Part shown: piece by piece, positions 52,447 through 64,000 of the stretch
Layout of the letters: each line of letters opens with the position of its first letter
Position numbering within the stretch: the first letter of the stretch is position 1
Source: Coturnix japonica
Taxonomy: Eukaryota > Chordata > Aves > Galliformes > Phasianidae
Length of the DNA: 64,000 nt
Assembly: GCF_001577835.2 (NCBI RefSeq)
Contig: NC_029518.1
Coordinates: 35,728,525 to 35,792,524, forward strand
Direction of reading: 5' to 3'
Notes under the pieces: model-generated
Told to the model about the DNA's origin: nothing
Seen by the model: only the letters and a program-made list of their open reading frames with translations
The model's database searches: none
Made by a program: the position numbers and the translations under genes

Positions 52447-54413
52447 TGCTGATCCGTGTGTGTGTCTGCCTATGCTGCCCATGGCGAAGGGGGGATGCAT
52501 GTGGGCATCTTGCATGTGCCCCACTGGGAACACTCAGACCAGCATGACCTTTCCTGCTCCTATTGCACTGGTGATGCCAGAGAGGGTGTTTTGGATGAGC
52601 AGAGCCAGTTCCCTCTTCTTGGAGCCTTTTCCATCCCATCCTGTATCCTACCTTGTCCTACTGAGGGCCCACGGCCAAGACTCCATGCATAAGAGCTGTG
52701 GTGTGTTTCTACCTGCTGTGCAGCCTGGCGATTTCCCATTCTTAGCTCCAGAAAAGGCCAAGCCAGCTCAAGTCATCCTCGATACCTGAGTGATGTTGTG
52801 CATGTACTGCTGTGATCAAAAGACTCCACTGCCTGATGTGAGCTATGGGATGAGATGGCAGCTGTGGCTGATTGTGCTGAAGTGTGCCTGCTGTACAAGT
52901 AGTTTTCCAGAAACACAAATTGCTGCCACTTCATAGTGGGTGGTGGTTCCCAAAGGCAGATTTTTGGTTCTTTTTTTCATAAAAAAAAAAAAAAGATCTA
53001 TTCTTGCATGGAAATATGCTTCATTTTTACCATTATTTTCCTATTTATTTTGTGGATTGGACACCTCTAGGGTATGACTGAGTGTCAAGTTAAGCTGGGA
53101 TGTGACAAATGGTCATTCAGACCTAGGTGGGAGAGAGGATCTCTGAGGAAACCTGGCTGCACTCTTTGCTTTTTTCTTTCCTTTCTAGACATCAGTTGCT
53201 GGCTGCAGAGAGGCAGAGACTGCTGCAGGAGGTGGCCTGCTGTGGCCACGTGAGGCTGACCCAATATTGTCATCTGCATTACACTTAAGCATGGAACATC
53301 ACTTCAGCATGTGAGTCCCACGCAACGGAGCACCACGTCCTCACATGTTTGTGCAGAAGAGGCCTCTGCCAGCTCCTCCTGTCTTCAGTGCTGCCCTGTC
53401 ATGCAGCAGGATGGGAAGAGGAAGAAAATAGCTGTTCAGGAATGAGTAAGGCATCATAAGACTGGGAAGAGCTTATGAAGAGGCAATGTGGAGTGATAGA
53501 AACTACTTTGACCTGCATTAGGTGCAAGTAGATTTAAAGCCCAATTAGACAAATGTGTGAGGAAATGAACAGCCTCAGTGAGGGCTGGTAGGTACAAAAA
53601 TAGAATCTTTTCTTTAGGAAGTCCCAATGCTGTGGGTTGCTGGAAGCTGGGAGGAAATACTGCTGCACACTGTGGGGAAAAATCACTCTGTATTTACTCC
53701 ATTCCTACATTCTTTCCCCAAGTGTCTGTGCAGGTTTGAGCCAGGAAATGGGATGATGTGGATTTTTGGCATCCTGCAGTCCTGCTGTCCTAACGTAGTT
53801 AAAGTTTTTGCATTTGCTCTTGCAGGATGTTTTTCAAGCCAACAGCAGGGCCCCAAGACCCAACAGGACCTCCAGAAGATTAAGCTTTTGACACTGCTTT
53901 CAGAGAGTGGGAAGATGTAATATGATTAGGGATGTTCATTACTTATTTAGCACAGTTCTCTGTGGTATAAACGAAGGAGCAAACAGTTGTGTAATGCAAC
54001 AAATTTTACCATCTGAGGCAGCATTCTTCAATGTTACTGATTTATTTCCTGACTGTTTTAGCAGGAAGAATAAATCAGTGATGTATATGAAAATAATAGG
54101 TGTAAAGCTTGGCAAGTATGCTTTTTAAATCAGCAAGGGGACTGTAGGGAGGAAGTGTGAGGGGCAGCTCGGCTGATCTGCAGGGATGACTCCTGCCCCC
54201 AGAGTCTTGCTGGCTCCTCAGCTTGGAGCAGAGGGGTCCAGAGCAGGCATCCATCAGATACCAGCAGTGTGGGCAAGAGCATTACCAAGCATTTGTGCCT
54301 CCTCAACATGTTTGGGTCTGGTTCCGGGCTTACTATCTGGGGGCAAAAGAAGTGTCATTTCAGAGGACAAGCTTCATCTGTTGATTAATGCAATCCCTGC
54401 CTTGCTGTAGCTT

Positions 54414-54575
54414 AGAGTCATAGAGTCATTTAGGTTGGAAAAGACTACTAAGATCACCTAGTCCAACCATCAGCCCACCCCCACCATGCCCACTAACAGT
54501 GTCCCTCAGTGCCACACATTTCTTCAACACCTCCAGGGACTGTGACTTCACCACCTCCCTGGGCAGCCTGCATTC
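54414..54575 (-). mobile_element. CR1 LINE fragment
   Basis: AGAGTCATAGAGTCATTTAG, GGTTGGAAAAGACTACTAAG, TAGTCCAACCATCAGCCCAC and ACCACCTCCCTGGGCAGCCT on +; about 160 bp of CR1 3' end in reverse orientation. Confidence 0.93.
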
Positions 54576-55600
54576 CTTTGGTGGAGGAAGAGGATTTCTC
54601 TGAAGGCAGCATTGGAACAACCACTCCCCACTCATCTTCTCCTTCCACGGCTGCCTCTCCCCCCGCACTCCCCTCTCTATAGGCAATTTTCTCATTTATT
54701 TTTAATTCAAAACAGTGCTTTGCCCGAAGCCTGGTGCTCAGCATTTTTATGCTCCCTGTATCACATTCTTGCATCTTTTGAGCTTTGTCATGGCCTTTCC
54801 ACATTTTAATTATAAGCTCAGCAGGCTTCGGGCTTTGCTATTCCTCTGAGCTGAGAAAAACTGCTCCTTTTTCTTTCCTCTCATTTTCGTAATCTTCCAC
54901 AATCAAAGTGGATGAATTTGGGGAAAAACGGGCAGCATATTGCAGAGACTGAAGACTGGATCGTGATGGCATGGGGGTAAAGTCCCTGCCTGGAGCGGCG
55001 ATAAGGCAGCACTGCATGCCTGCACGCAGCCGCTGTTGACATCTTAAGGTGAGGGCTCCGCATCTGCTCAGCTACAGGCAGAGCCCTGGCCATCTTCAAA
55101 GTGCTTTGAAGTGCCCCCTGGCAATCTCCTCTGGAAGATAAGAGATTGCAGAGAGAGAGGAAGGAGTTCCTGAAAACAGCTCTAGCAGCACGTATGTTTA
55201 TCTAGTCTGGCTAACATAGAAAGAGACCAAAGCCTGGGCTGGTGACATCTGAGAAGACACACAGGGATTCAAGCAGAAAATGCTAAGGAACGGGAAAACA
55301 TTATTTGATTATATATTTTTTTTACCTCTTTTGTTTGTTTGTTTGTTTTTGTCTGTTTTAATCCACCGCCTCAGGACTGCAGCTGTGTGAGAAAAGTACA
55401 CCCTTGCCTAGTCCTCCCTTACGGATCTGCGTAACACTGTTACTACATTTTTGCCTAAAACCTTGAGGTTACTGCAGCCAACCAGAACAGAGATCCCAAA
55501 CCCACTGCTTAAATAAATACTTTTGTTTTAAACCGAGCTCCCATTCATTTCAATGTGACCACCATTCAGGATACTCTAAGTTAAGGTGAATAGCAGTTGA

Positions 55601-55905
55601 TCATAGAATCATAGTATCGTAGAACGGTTTGGATTGGAAGAGACCTTTAAAATCATCTGGTTCCAACCCCCCTCCTATAGGCACGGACACCTCCCACTAG
55701 TCCAGGTTGCTCAAAGCTCCATCCAGCCTGGCCTTGAATGCTTCCAGGGAGGGGACATTCACAACCTTTCTGGGCAACCTGTTCCAGTGTCTCATCGCCC
55801 TCACAGTAAAGAATTTCTTCCTAATATCTAGTTTAAATCTACTCTCCACTTCTCCAGTTTAAAGCCATTTCCCCTCATCTTGTCATTACATGCCCTTGTT
55901 CTTGA
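55601..55905 (-). mobile_element. CR1 LINE fragment
   Basis: TCATAGAATCATAGTATCGT, then GATTGGAAGAGACCTTTAAA, GTTGCTCAAAGCTCCATCCA, CTGGGCAACCTGTTCCAGTG and AAGAATTTCTTCCTAATATC on +; about 300 bp of CR1 3' region in reverse orientation, moderately diverged. Confidence 0.95.
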
Positions 55906-56765
55906 GCTTCCTGTGCATTAGTCCAAAATACTGTTCTATTGCCTAAGTGCTTTGAGAAGGGGTCTCCACGTCCTTTAAAGTGCAGCTCCAAACTTGTTGT
56001 GTCCAGAATAGAAGATTCACCCAGTCAGAATGGAAACTCAGTAGATTTTATCCAAATGACTCTGAATGTGTTCCCACACTGCATGTGGATGTGAAAGGCA
56101 CGTGTGCATATATAACATCTGTAATGACCTTGTAATATTCTTTGTATTTCGGAGGGTTGTGATCCCAGGCTTTCAACAGTATACATCTGTTATTGCTTGA
56201 CTTCAGTGCATAGGGACACAATATACTGTTACTCCAGGCTAGGTAGAGAGTATGATATTTTATAGCCTCTACCTTTACTGGGAAAAGCGCAAAGGAAGAA
56301 AGCGGTTGGACTCTAATATCATTTTTACATAGGCCAAACTCCCCCTTGTCATGCTGGGGCTTACTGTAAGGATGTGAGGTGTAGCCTGTAGATGTTATCA
56401 GGCATTTTACGCTCCTGAATCCAAAGCAGCAACTTTTGCGGTCAGTGCTTTTGGGAGCAGCAGCATCAAAATAATGCTGAGAGATGGACAGGAGGCATTT
56501 GACAGGCTTGATGACAGAAAGACGCCTTGATAAGCACTGTTATTGTTTGGGATCCAGTCCAGATTTTTGGAGTTCTTCGTTTGAAGGCTTAGTTAAAGCA
56601 GCCACTAAACCCCTTTAAAGTGCAACAGATCAGTTCTAATTAGGACCAGGTTGCTCTGACTGGAGGCTGCCTTTGCTGGTTAAGCTTTTTGGTGCGAACC
56701 AGGCCTGGCAGGCCAGGAAGCGGCCATGGATCCTCATTGATCAGCGACAGTTCAAAGCAAACCTG

Positions 56766-56800
56766 TAAGAAAGCCGCCATGCATCATGGCAGCTTTCTTA
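56766..56800. repeat. Near-perfect inverted repeat (hairpin)
   Basis: Arms 56766-56781 and 56785-56800 are complementary at 15 of 16 positions around a 3 nt loop; the one odd pair is C/A on + and a G.U wobble on the minus-strand RNA. No transposon ends or target duplication were recognised. Confidence 0.9.
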
Positions 56801-57550
56801 TGGGCACTTTGCATCCCTTTAGTGTACAGCTGAGAGCCTTAACATTTACGAGGCTTGAAATTTGACCTATACTTCAGACCCGGAAGACCACGAAGGAGAG
56901 GGAAGCACAGCAAGAGAAATGAAAGTGCTGGTGGGCAGGGTCAGGGCTACAGCCCTGGGGCTCTTCTCAGTCTCAACAATTGTAATTTCTGTAATAAATA
57001 GTATAAGAGCTAATTGGAATTCAGCAGTTATATATCCTGGAGTCTTGCAAGCCCCCTTTTGCTTTGCTGTGCATTCTGTTGGTTTCAGAGGACTGTTTCC
57101 TAACTGGGGACAGCAGTTATTGGGCAAGCTTCCATTCATTTCCCCCCACACACACTTTGTATTTCTCAGCCAGGCACTTCTGTTTCTGATTAATTAGCAA
57201 TCAGGGTGGCAAGAAAGATAGCACAATCTGGTGTTTACAAATAGCTTTATCTCAGTGGGTGGACCAGAATGGAGTTTCTTGGGACTTGTGGCCCATAAAA
57301 TTCCCATGACAGAGGGATATGGGGCTGCTTTTTTTTCTCCCCCTTCTCCTTTTCTCGTCCTGGTTCCTGGTGTTACTCCTCAGATTGGTCTCTGCAGTTG
57401 ATCATTTCCTCAGGTGCTGCCATCGGGCTGGAGTTTCTGCTTCAAAGACTGTTACATTGACTTCCCCGGGTCTCAGCAGCCAGCGCATGATGCCTTTCAA
57501 AAATGAACACTTGAAGGGTTGAGTGGGAAAATATGTAATAACTGAAATAG

Positions 57551-57645
57551 CATCATAGAATCATTTGAATTGGAAGGGACTTTTAAAGGCCATCTAACCT
57601 CATTCCCCTGCAATGAACAGGGAGACCTACAGCTAGAGATCATCT
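57551..57645 (-). mobile_element. CR1 LINE fragment (short)
   Basis: CATCATAGAATCATTTGAAT, TGGAAGGGACTTTTAAAGGC, CATCTAACCTCATTCCCCTG and ACAGGGAGACCTACAGCTAG on +; about 95 bp of CR1 3' end, reverse orientation. Confidence 0.85.
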
Positions 57646-60600
57646 CCTTTGTTTTCAGTGCTGCATGTTAACAAGCGAAGCATGTGTGACGTTTGCTCAA
57701 GAAAGCTGGTGCTGGATTTGTCTCCATTGCCTAGAAAATCCCCTTTAATCTTGTGAAACGCTATCTCTGCAATAAGAAGTATATCATGGCTTGGATCATT
57801 TTGCTCATTCCCCCTCTCTTGTTTTGATCGGATGCGGTGCCAATTTGCAAATATTTAGTAAGATTAAGGCTTGTATAAAGGGGAGAAGCATCATGTAATG
57901 GGAAGAGAAGGAGAAGAGACACAATAAACAGGTAATAAATTATCTGAGTTTGGTCCTGACACCTTTGACTCAGCACTTGGTCTATTGTTTTTATTGCTCT
58001 CCCAGTAAGCTTTGCATTCAGACAATTCAAGCCTTTTCCCTCCACCTTTTATAGCTGCTGATGTTGTTTTGTTCTTCTAGGCCACATGTTGCCACATTAA
58101 TTAAATAAAAACCCTTATCTATCTGTGATCCATTTAGCTGTGCTTGAAAGTGGGATTGCTCTAGCTGGGCAGATTAGGACGGCCTTAGTGTTGTGTGCTT
58201 TTCAAAGCAGGCAGATGGGGCTGCTTATTTGAAGAGCCTGGGAGTTCGGGTGAAGTGGAGAGAGAGGGAGATGGGATTTCCCTCTTGCAGTTTGATTCTT
58301 TGGCCTGCAGACTCAGGTCCCAAATCTGCTCCTAGTTACGCTGTGTAACTCTGAAGTAACTTGATTTACAACAACTTGCTCTGGATTTAACTCTGCATAA
58401 TTGATGGCAGAGTCTGCTCCTTATTATTAATTCTGCACCTCTCCAGTTTAAAGGGTCAGGGAAGATATCTGAGGAACAGAACTGCCTTTGATCTTTGCTT
58501 TCATATTTCTGCTACATTTTACACACACAAGGAGCTATATCATGGCCTTTCACTAAGAACTGTTCAGCAAGAAGAGGCAGAAGAAGCAGTTCTTGATCCA
58601 AGGAAACTTCTAAGATACATGAAGTGCAAAACAGAAATGGGTAAAGAACAAGGATAGATTTCTATTTCTCCTATTCCCAATTACAAGCCAATGTGCAGAC
58701 AGAGGAAAGCAAAATAATTATTCACCATATGCTCTCCTCAGTAGACTGCTTCTTTTGAAATTGCTGGCTTACTTTGTCACATAGAACTACACTGCAAATA
58801 CCAACACTGTTTTTGTAATATACAATGTGGTGATTGCTCCCAAGAATTTACATTTATACATGTAGATCGTATACCTGTGCTACCTATATATTATCCAATG
58901 TATAGAGACAGGAAAAATAGACATTCAGTTCACTGTTAACACATACTTGCTTTTTTAATGGCAGTGCTAATATTGAATTTCACCACTATCCCAGAATGCA
59001 GAAGGAAGTGTCGAAAGAATTTCAGAGAGGTGAGACATGTATCTGTAACATCTGTTCTGGATACTCACCAGAGCCCAGTTAATAGGGACAAGTTGTCTTT
59101 GGCACTATCAGAGCATAACTCTTGATTGTGTTACAACTCACCTGTAGCAAAACAACCAGATGGAGACATGAAAGGTACTTTTCAACACTACTTATTATGA
59201 GCAGCAATGCAGCCTGACTTCTCCAGCGTGTGAACAACTCAGGTTTTCCTTCGGAAACACATCTTCTCCAAATTACGTTATTGGACCTGTAGAGTAGTAG
59301 AATTAACCCACAGGGACATTTTGGCTGGTTTGCAGATGTACAAGCAGGTCTCCAGGCCAGTTCAACTGTGCTGACTGGTGGGTATTGTGGGGGGTCAAAG
59401 AAGAATGAAGACCTCTGTTAGAGCTATTGGAGTTCATTTATCAGGTGCAGTTCATGCTCAAGGCCTCAGCCCTTGAAGAGTAACGTGGGAGTTAGCACAA
59501 GGTAGGAATGAAGACACAAACTCACCTAATCTGCTATGGGGACAGAAAACCTTGGTAGTAGAAAGGATGGCCTTGTGTTTCAGACATGTCTTAACTCTCA
59601 ATCCTTGGTTAGAGAAAAATAATTTCCATTCTATACTATCTGAACAGGACCTGTCTGCAAAATGGTAGTGTCTAGAAAAAAACGAATAACATTACACGAG
59701 CATATACGCTCTATGAATTCCTTGCATTAAGATACTGATCAGAGACTGTCTTTATAGGCTCTTTTCAGCTGAATACATAAAGGGAATGAAAAGTGCGTCA
59801 GAACTCCATTGACATTTTTATCCAGCTGCATGTGAAAAAAAAAAAAATGCTGCCCTGTAAAAATACTGTAGATTTGCTATCTGTGTGCAAATTTCATCTG
59901 CTCTTTGCATATTACTTCCATGACTTGTTGATGTTCAAGCTGATTCTGTGGAAAACTGGCTGTTTTCATTTCACACAGGGAATTAATTATACTTTTGCTA
60001 TTCTGACTTGCAGAACTCGTGCCAGATAATTTTCACATGAGATTATGAGACCAGGCAAGCTTATGAAAAGCCAAACAGCATCAGCCTCTAGTCTCCCGCC
60101 ATACTGAGGGACAGGCAATAAAAAGCCTATTAATGTCCCCAGGAAGGTTTACACACTTTGGATTACATCCAAGTGCAAACATGATAATGACTGGAAAAAC
60201 ACATTTGTCTGCAGCCAGTGCCAATTTTTTAGCTGGAAGTCCGTTAATTGTTCCATATGTCATTGAAAGATAGGCTGTCCCAATGGATAGACCATCCCCA
60301 CAGACAGACCCATGGGTTTCAGCAGTAGCCCTGCCAGGTGAGCGAGATGCCTGCAGCCCTCCTGTGTCTTGGATTCCCCTGCCAAAATGATGCTTCTAGT
60401 GCTCCATGTGCTGATGGTACTTCATTAATACCATTCTATCTCCCATGTCATTTCTTCTTGCTGCAATTAGGTGATCGTGGGCACTGTCCTGGCCATTACA
60501 AGACAGTTACTGATGTGCTTTGAGCCTCATTCAGAACAAGAGGTCCTGGTGAACAAGTCTACGTGCTCAGTAGTTGGTAGTAGTTGCTCAGTAGTAGGAG

Positions 60601-61272
60601 TTGCTGAGGATGTTCAGCCATCAGTGGGGTGTGCCCAGCCTAAACGGTGCAGGACAGATGACTCAGCTCATCCCAGCCCTGCAGCAAGATAAGGGCCAGA
60701 TGCACATTAACCTTTTTCACCATCTCTCTCCTTTCCTTTTCCCTCATGCCCTACTGCTCATCAAGAGCAAACCCTGGGGACAGAGGCAGGTAGGGACTTA
60801 GTGGAGGCAGAGTTCCCACATGGCCAGCCAGGGCATGAGTGCAGTCCAGCTGACAACTGCATGGCCTCACCTGGAAATACCTGACATACCTACAGGCCAC
60901 AAGTGCAGCCTCTACATGGGCTTTCCGTCCCTGTGCTCCAGCTTGTCCCATTCCACCTCTTCACTCCTGCTCTTGCCCAGCCCCGTCCTTTTGTCCCAGA
61001 GACAGCAGGTCATCTCCTGGTGGGTGAGAACTTTGCTCTGTGGGGTCATTTCTGCAATTTGGGAGGCTTAGTAGGGACACCACTGGCTTTGTGCAGAGGG
61101 TAACACTCAGACAGGGCTGAGGGACACCTGAGCTCCCTGACTTGGCCCAGCTTCAAGACATGCAACTGAAGAGAGATGAAGCTCCCAAGTACACTCAAGA
61201 GCTTGCTGGGGAAGGGAACCTGTATGCCAGGGATAGATCTTAGTGTGAACTATCTGAACTTCACTTCCACAG

Positions 61273-61302
61273 TGAAGTATATATATGTGTATATATATTT
61301 AA
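61273..61302. repeat. TA/TG microsatellite
   Basis: GTATATATATGTGTATATAT and following TTTAA; short alternating purine-pyrimidine tract. Confidence 0.85.
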
Positions 61303-62157
61303 TACAAATAACAGGATTTTTGTTGTTTTTCTCAGCTCTAACAAATATTAATCTACTCTTTAAAGATCTTTCATTTACCTTTCAAATACCTGCCTTATAG
61401 CTGAACTTTGAGGGTTGGGCAGCATTCCTTCTCCAGAAATTCCTCAAACCCACCCCTCCACATTTCTCAGATGAACTTCTTAACGTCCCTGCAGGAAGGA
61501 TCGCATTTTACTGTAAACATGTTACATAGGACATAATGCATCCTGAGACTCTATCCACAAAGCAGGCCTGCCCTATAGCTGTGGTTTCTCTTTACCTTTG
61601 CTTTCGATATCAGTCTTGCTGCTTAGGTCTCACCGGGCTTCTCGCAGGCAGAAGTGACCAGTAGTGATTTAAAGCTGCTGTATGCAGGAAACAGGAGGAT
61701 GATGCTCCATTGCTTGGCACGCAGCAGGAAGCAAGGCTTGAATGGGCCTTACTTTGTGTCAGCAATAAGCATGGGGTCACAGGCAGATTCTGTTATTAAA
61801 GAAAATAAATTTGGGTATGTTGAGCAGTTATTCTCCAGTGGGCTATCCAAGACTGATTGATTGGACCACAACTGGTACCAGGAGCATGAGGGCTCTCTGA
61901 GCAACTGCTGCTTTTACAGCCGTATTTCTCCTTCTCTCTCCTCTCCACTTTGTTTTCTTTAATAGATGAGGAGACTAAAATGCAGGTGAACTCTGTGAAC
62001 TGCAAACAATGGGAGCTCAAAGCTTTCTGAATTGAGACATTCAGGGGCAGCACAGTATATACTTTGTGCTGAGGGGACTTCAGTTCCTCTGGAGGGGAGT
62101 CACTTGTTTGGAGACTGTGGGGCTGAATAGCACAAAGAGAACAAAATACTTGAATGT

Positions 62158-62380
62158 GAAAGGAAGAGAGAAGGAGAAGAGGAAGGAGAGAAAGAGAGGA
62201 GAGAGAAACAGGAAGAAAGGAAGGGGAGGAGAGGAGAGGAGAGGAGAGGAGAGGAGAGGAGAGGACGAGTGAACGGAGGGAGAGGCAGAGGAGAGGAGAG
62301 GAGAGGAGAGGAGAGGAAGAGGTAGAGGAGAGGAGAGTGAAGGGAGGAAGAAAAGGAGGGAGAGAGGGAGGAGGAAGATC
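62158..62380. repeat. Polypurine GGAGA minisatellite
   Basis: About 220 bp almost wholly purine on +. Two cores of GAGGA/AGGAG pentamers (62225-62265 and 62287-62318) are separated by a short interruption with a few pyrimidines. Mirror-symmetric polypurine of this kind can form triplex DNA. The serine/leucine-rich open frames on the minus strand are products of the repeat. Confidence 0.95.
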
Positions 62381-64000
62381 TCTAGAACAAGTATGCACAA
62401 CATCTGTGCCCAGCATCACTGGACATCCAAGTGTAAATACAAGGGCAGAAATAGGGCCAGTGCATGATTGAGTAACAGATAGAGGTGCCTTTCTGTACCC
62501 AGATTACGAATTGAAGATAGTGTATATAAGGAGGGAGGTGGACCATGCTGCCTGTGGAATAGACAGCATGGAGAGCCTGGAGAGACAGAGAGATAGAGCA
62601 GCATAGTTATGCAATAGGGAAAAAAGGGAATACAGTGAAATAAGTTGCTTAGTAATTTGTGGCCAAGAGAGCAAAGAGGGATGCAAAACAAATGGGGAAA
62701 AATAACAGATAGAAGGGAAGATGTTATAGGGACTCTTGTCCTCCTTCTGCCCTGTGTGAGGCTGGCCTGGGGCACAGGTGAACTTTCAATGGGATAGTGA
62801 GTCCATTAAAAACAGGAAGTGTTTGGACTTCAGCTTTCAGGCACAACACACAGAATTCCAGTATAGAGAACAGCTCAGAAGCTTTGGCACCTGCTGAGGC
62901 CTGAGAACGGTGTTTTCATGTACAAAATATTACTGAATAAAAGAAAGTATATTCTATTCACTGTCCTCCTGACTTGAAAAAATACATTTTAATGAGGTTG
63001 TACATTGCCTGGAGTCTGTGGAAACGTGAGGAAAGGCACAGCCAATTCTGCAACCCCCCCTTAGGACAAAGGGGGATTTCCTCTCCAGGATGCTCTGCCC
63101 AGGTGCTGATCCCTGTGGCAACAGTCCCTTAGCATCAGCAGTAACCAGCATAGCTTGCTGTTTTACAATCTGTTTTACAATTGCTCCCCTCAGAACAGAG
63201 GCATGTTCACATTGCCTTGGGCATTACCACAGATGGGTCTTTTTGGTGATGCACAGGCAACATTTCACCATGTAAGACAAAGGGCTGCCCTCTGGACAAC
63301 AGAGAAACTGTCTGCTTTGTATTCAGGGGATAACATTTACTGCCTTCTGTGGGAATGGTTTGTGATGAACATCAAGCATCTAGCAAAAACCTGATAGTGA
63401 AATGGAGGAGAAAAAGTCCTATGTGACACAGAAGTGTGACAGACAACTGTCTGCAAAATCATGTCACTTATGACTGGAATGACAGACAAAGATAGAAAGT
63501 AAGAAAGAGATGACTATTTTTAGGCAAAGTGGATGGAACACTGGTAAGGTCTTGTGGTGCGTATCACTTAGGAAAGAGTTAATTTCTCTAAGACTACTCT
63601 CTGCACAGAAGCTGGGAGCACTGACATCCCCCTGGGGCTATGATCAACCATTGAGATTTTTCCCCGATGATGTAACACTTGTAACGTGACATCTTGCATA
63701 CATTTCCTGGTAGGGGTGGTTATCTGCAGAACCTGAATGATATCCCCGCACATTACTCTGGCAGTTTCCATGGAACTCACTTGATTTATTTTCTTTTTAA
63801 TAAAATCAACTGTTTGTCATGTAGCATTGTGGCCCCAGTTATCTCTTTTCAGCTATAGCAAGCAGACCATTTACATTAAGAAACAGGAGATATATATTCT
63901 GGTGTGATGGAGGGAAATTACTGTAGCTACCCCAAAACCAGCAACTGTCATCCTGCTGATAACAGGAAGCACCTTAGATTCTGAACACTCTACAGTGGGT

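Larger units (their letters stand above)
49886..52462 (+). other. RHOU: RHOU 3' UTR
   Basis: About 2.6 kb from the stop to a canonical AATAAA at 52441-52446, followed at the expected distance by a GT-rich element (GTGTGTGTGTCT near 52456-52467). That pairing makes the end fairly firm. It contains a T-rich stretch at 50691-50746. The open frames inside show no resemblance to proteins. Confidence 0.7.
52463..64000. other. Intergenic downstream of RHOU; no gene recognised
   Basis: About 11.5 kb with no exon I can support on either strand. Contents: three CR1 fragments, a hairpin (56766-56800), a TTTG repeat (about 55329-55350), a TA/TG microsatellite, and a GA-rich tract. A/T-rich stretches at 56.55-56.85 kb and 58.08-58.46 kb with GATA, TTAATTAA-like and TCF-like motifs look like possible conserved non-coding elements. 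Confidence 0.65.

Noticed and set aside
61796-62419. Long Ser/Leu-rich open frames on the minus strand at the GA tract
   Set aside because: They are translations of the polypyrimidine strand of a simple repeat.

Overview
The window is vertebrate nuclear DNA, almost certainly from a bird and most likely chicken or another galliform. Exons are short, introns follow the GT-AG rule, and ten or more truncated CR1 LINE copies carry the bird-type 3' end (repeats of the ATTCTRTG kind). Four protein genes encode close orthologues of human EGLN1, SPRTN, EXOC8 and RHOU. From memory this block lies on chicken chromosome 3, but that cannot be proved from the sequence alone.

Layout. Positions 1-11869 are the end of EGLN1 intron 1. 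EGLN1 (PHD2, the HIF prolyl hydroxylase) exons 2-5 lie at 11870-15663 on +, followed by an A/T-rich 3' UTR to about 17.4 kb. A gene-free gap of about 6 kb holds a 1 kb CR1 with reverse-transcriptase remnants. SPRTN (DNA-protein crosslink protease) has all five exons on - (27991 down to 24780). Only 135 bp separate its ATG from that of EXOC8 (exocyst Exo84), which runs on + from 28127 to 30631, so the two share a CpG-rich bidirectional promoter. About 14 kb without a recognisable gene follows. It contains an orphan CpG island near 37.3-37.6 kb with a very strong G-quadruplex motif. RHOU (Wrch-1, an atypical Rho GTPase) is complete on + (46041-49885, three exons), with a 2.6 kb 3' UTR ending near 52.46 kb. 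From there to 64000 I see only CR1 fragments, simple repeats and a GA-rich tract.

The genes do not form an operon-like pathway. EGLN1 marks HIF-alpha for destruction in normoxia, SPRTN clears DNA-protein crosslinks, EXOC8 tethers secretory vesicles, and RHOU acts in Wnt-responsive actin and adhesion control. Human 1q42 keeps the EGLN1-SPRTN-EXOC8 block with the same relative strands. RHOU is also on 1q42 but, as I recall, many genes separate it from EXOC8, so the gap here may hold a rearrangement junction.

I do not see a new multi-gene system. The items most worth a second look are: a 375 bp intron in EXOC8, which I recall as single-exon in human; a RHOV-like switch I in RHOU; loss of the canonical PIP box and post-UBZ tail in SPRTN; a CR1 copy with a fold-back 5' end; a near-perfect 16 bp-stem hairpin at 56.77 kb; and the orphan CpG island. 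No retroviral or other capsid/envelope-bearing element was recognised.
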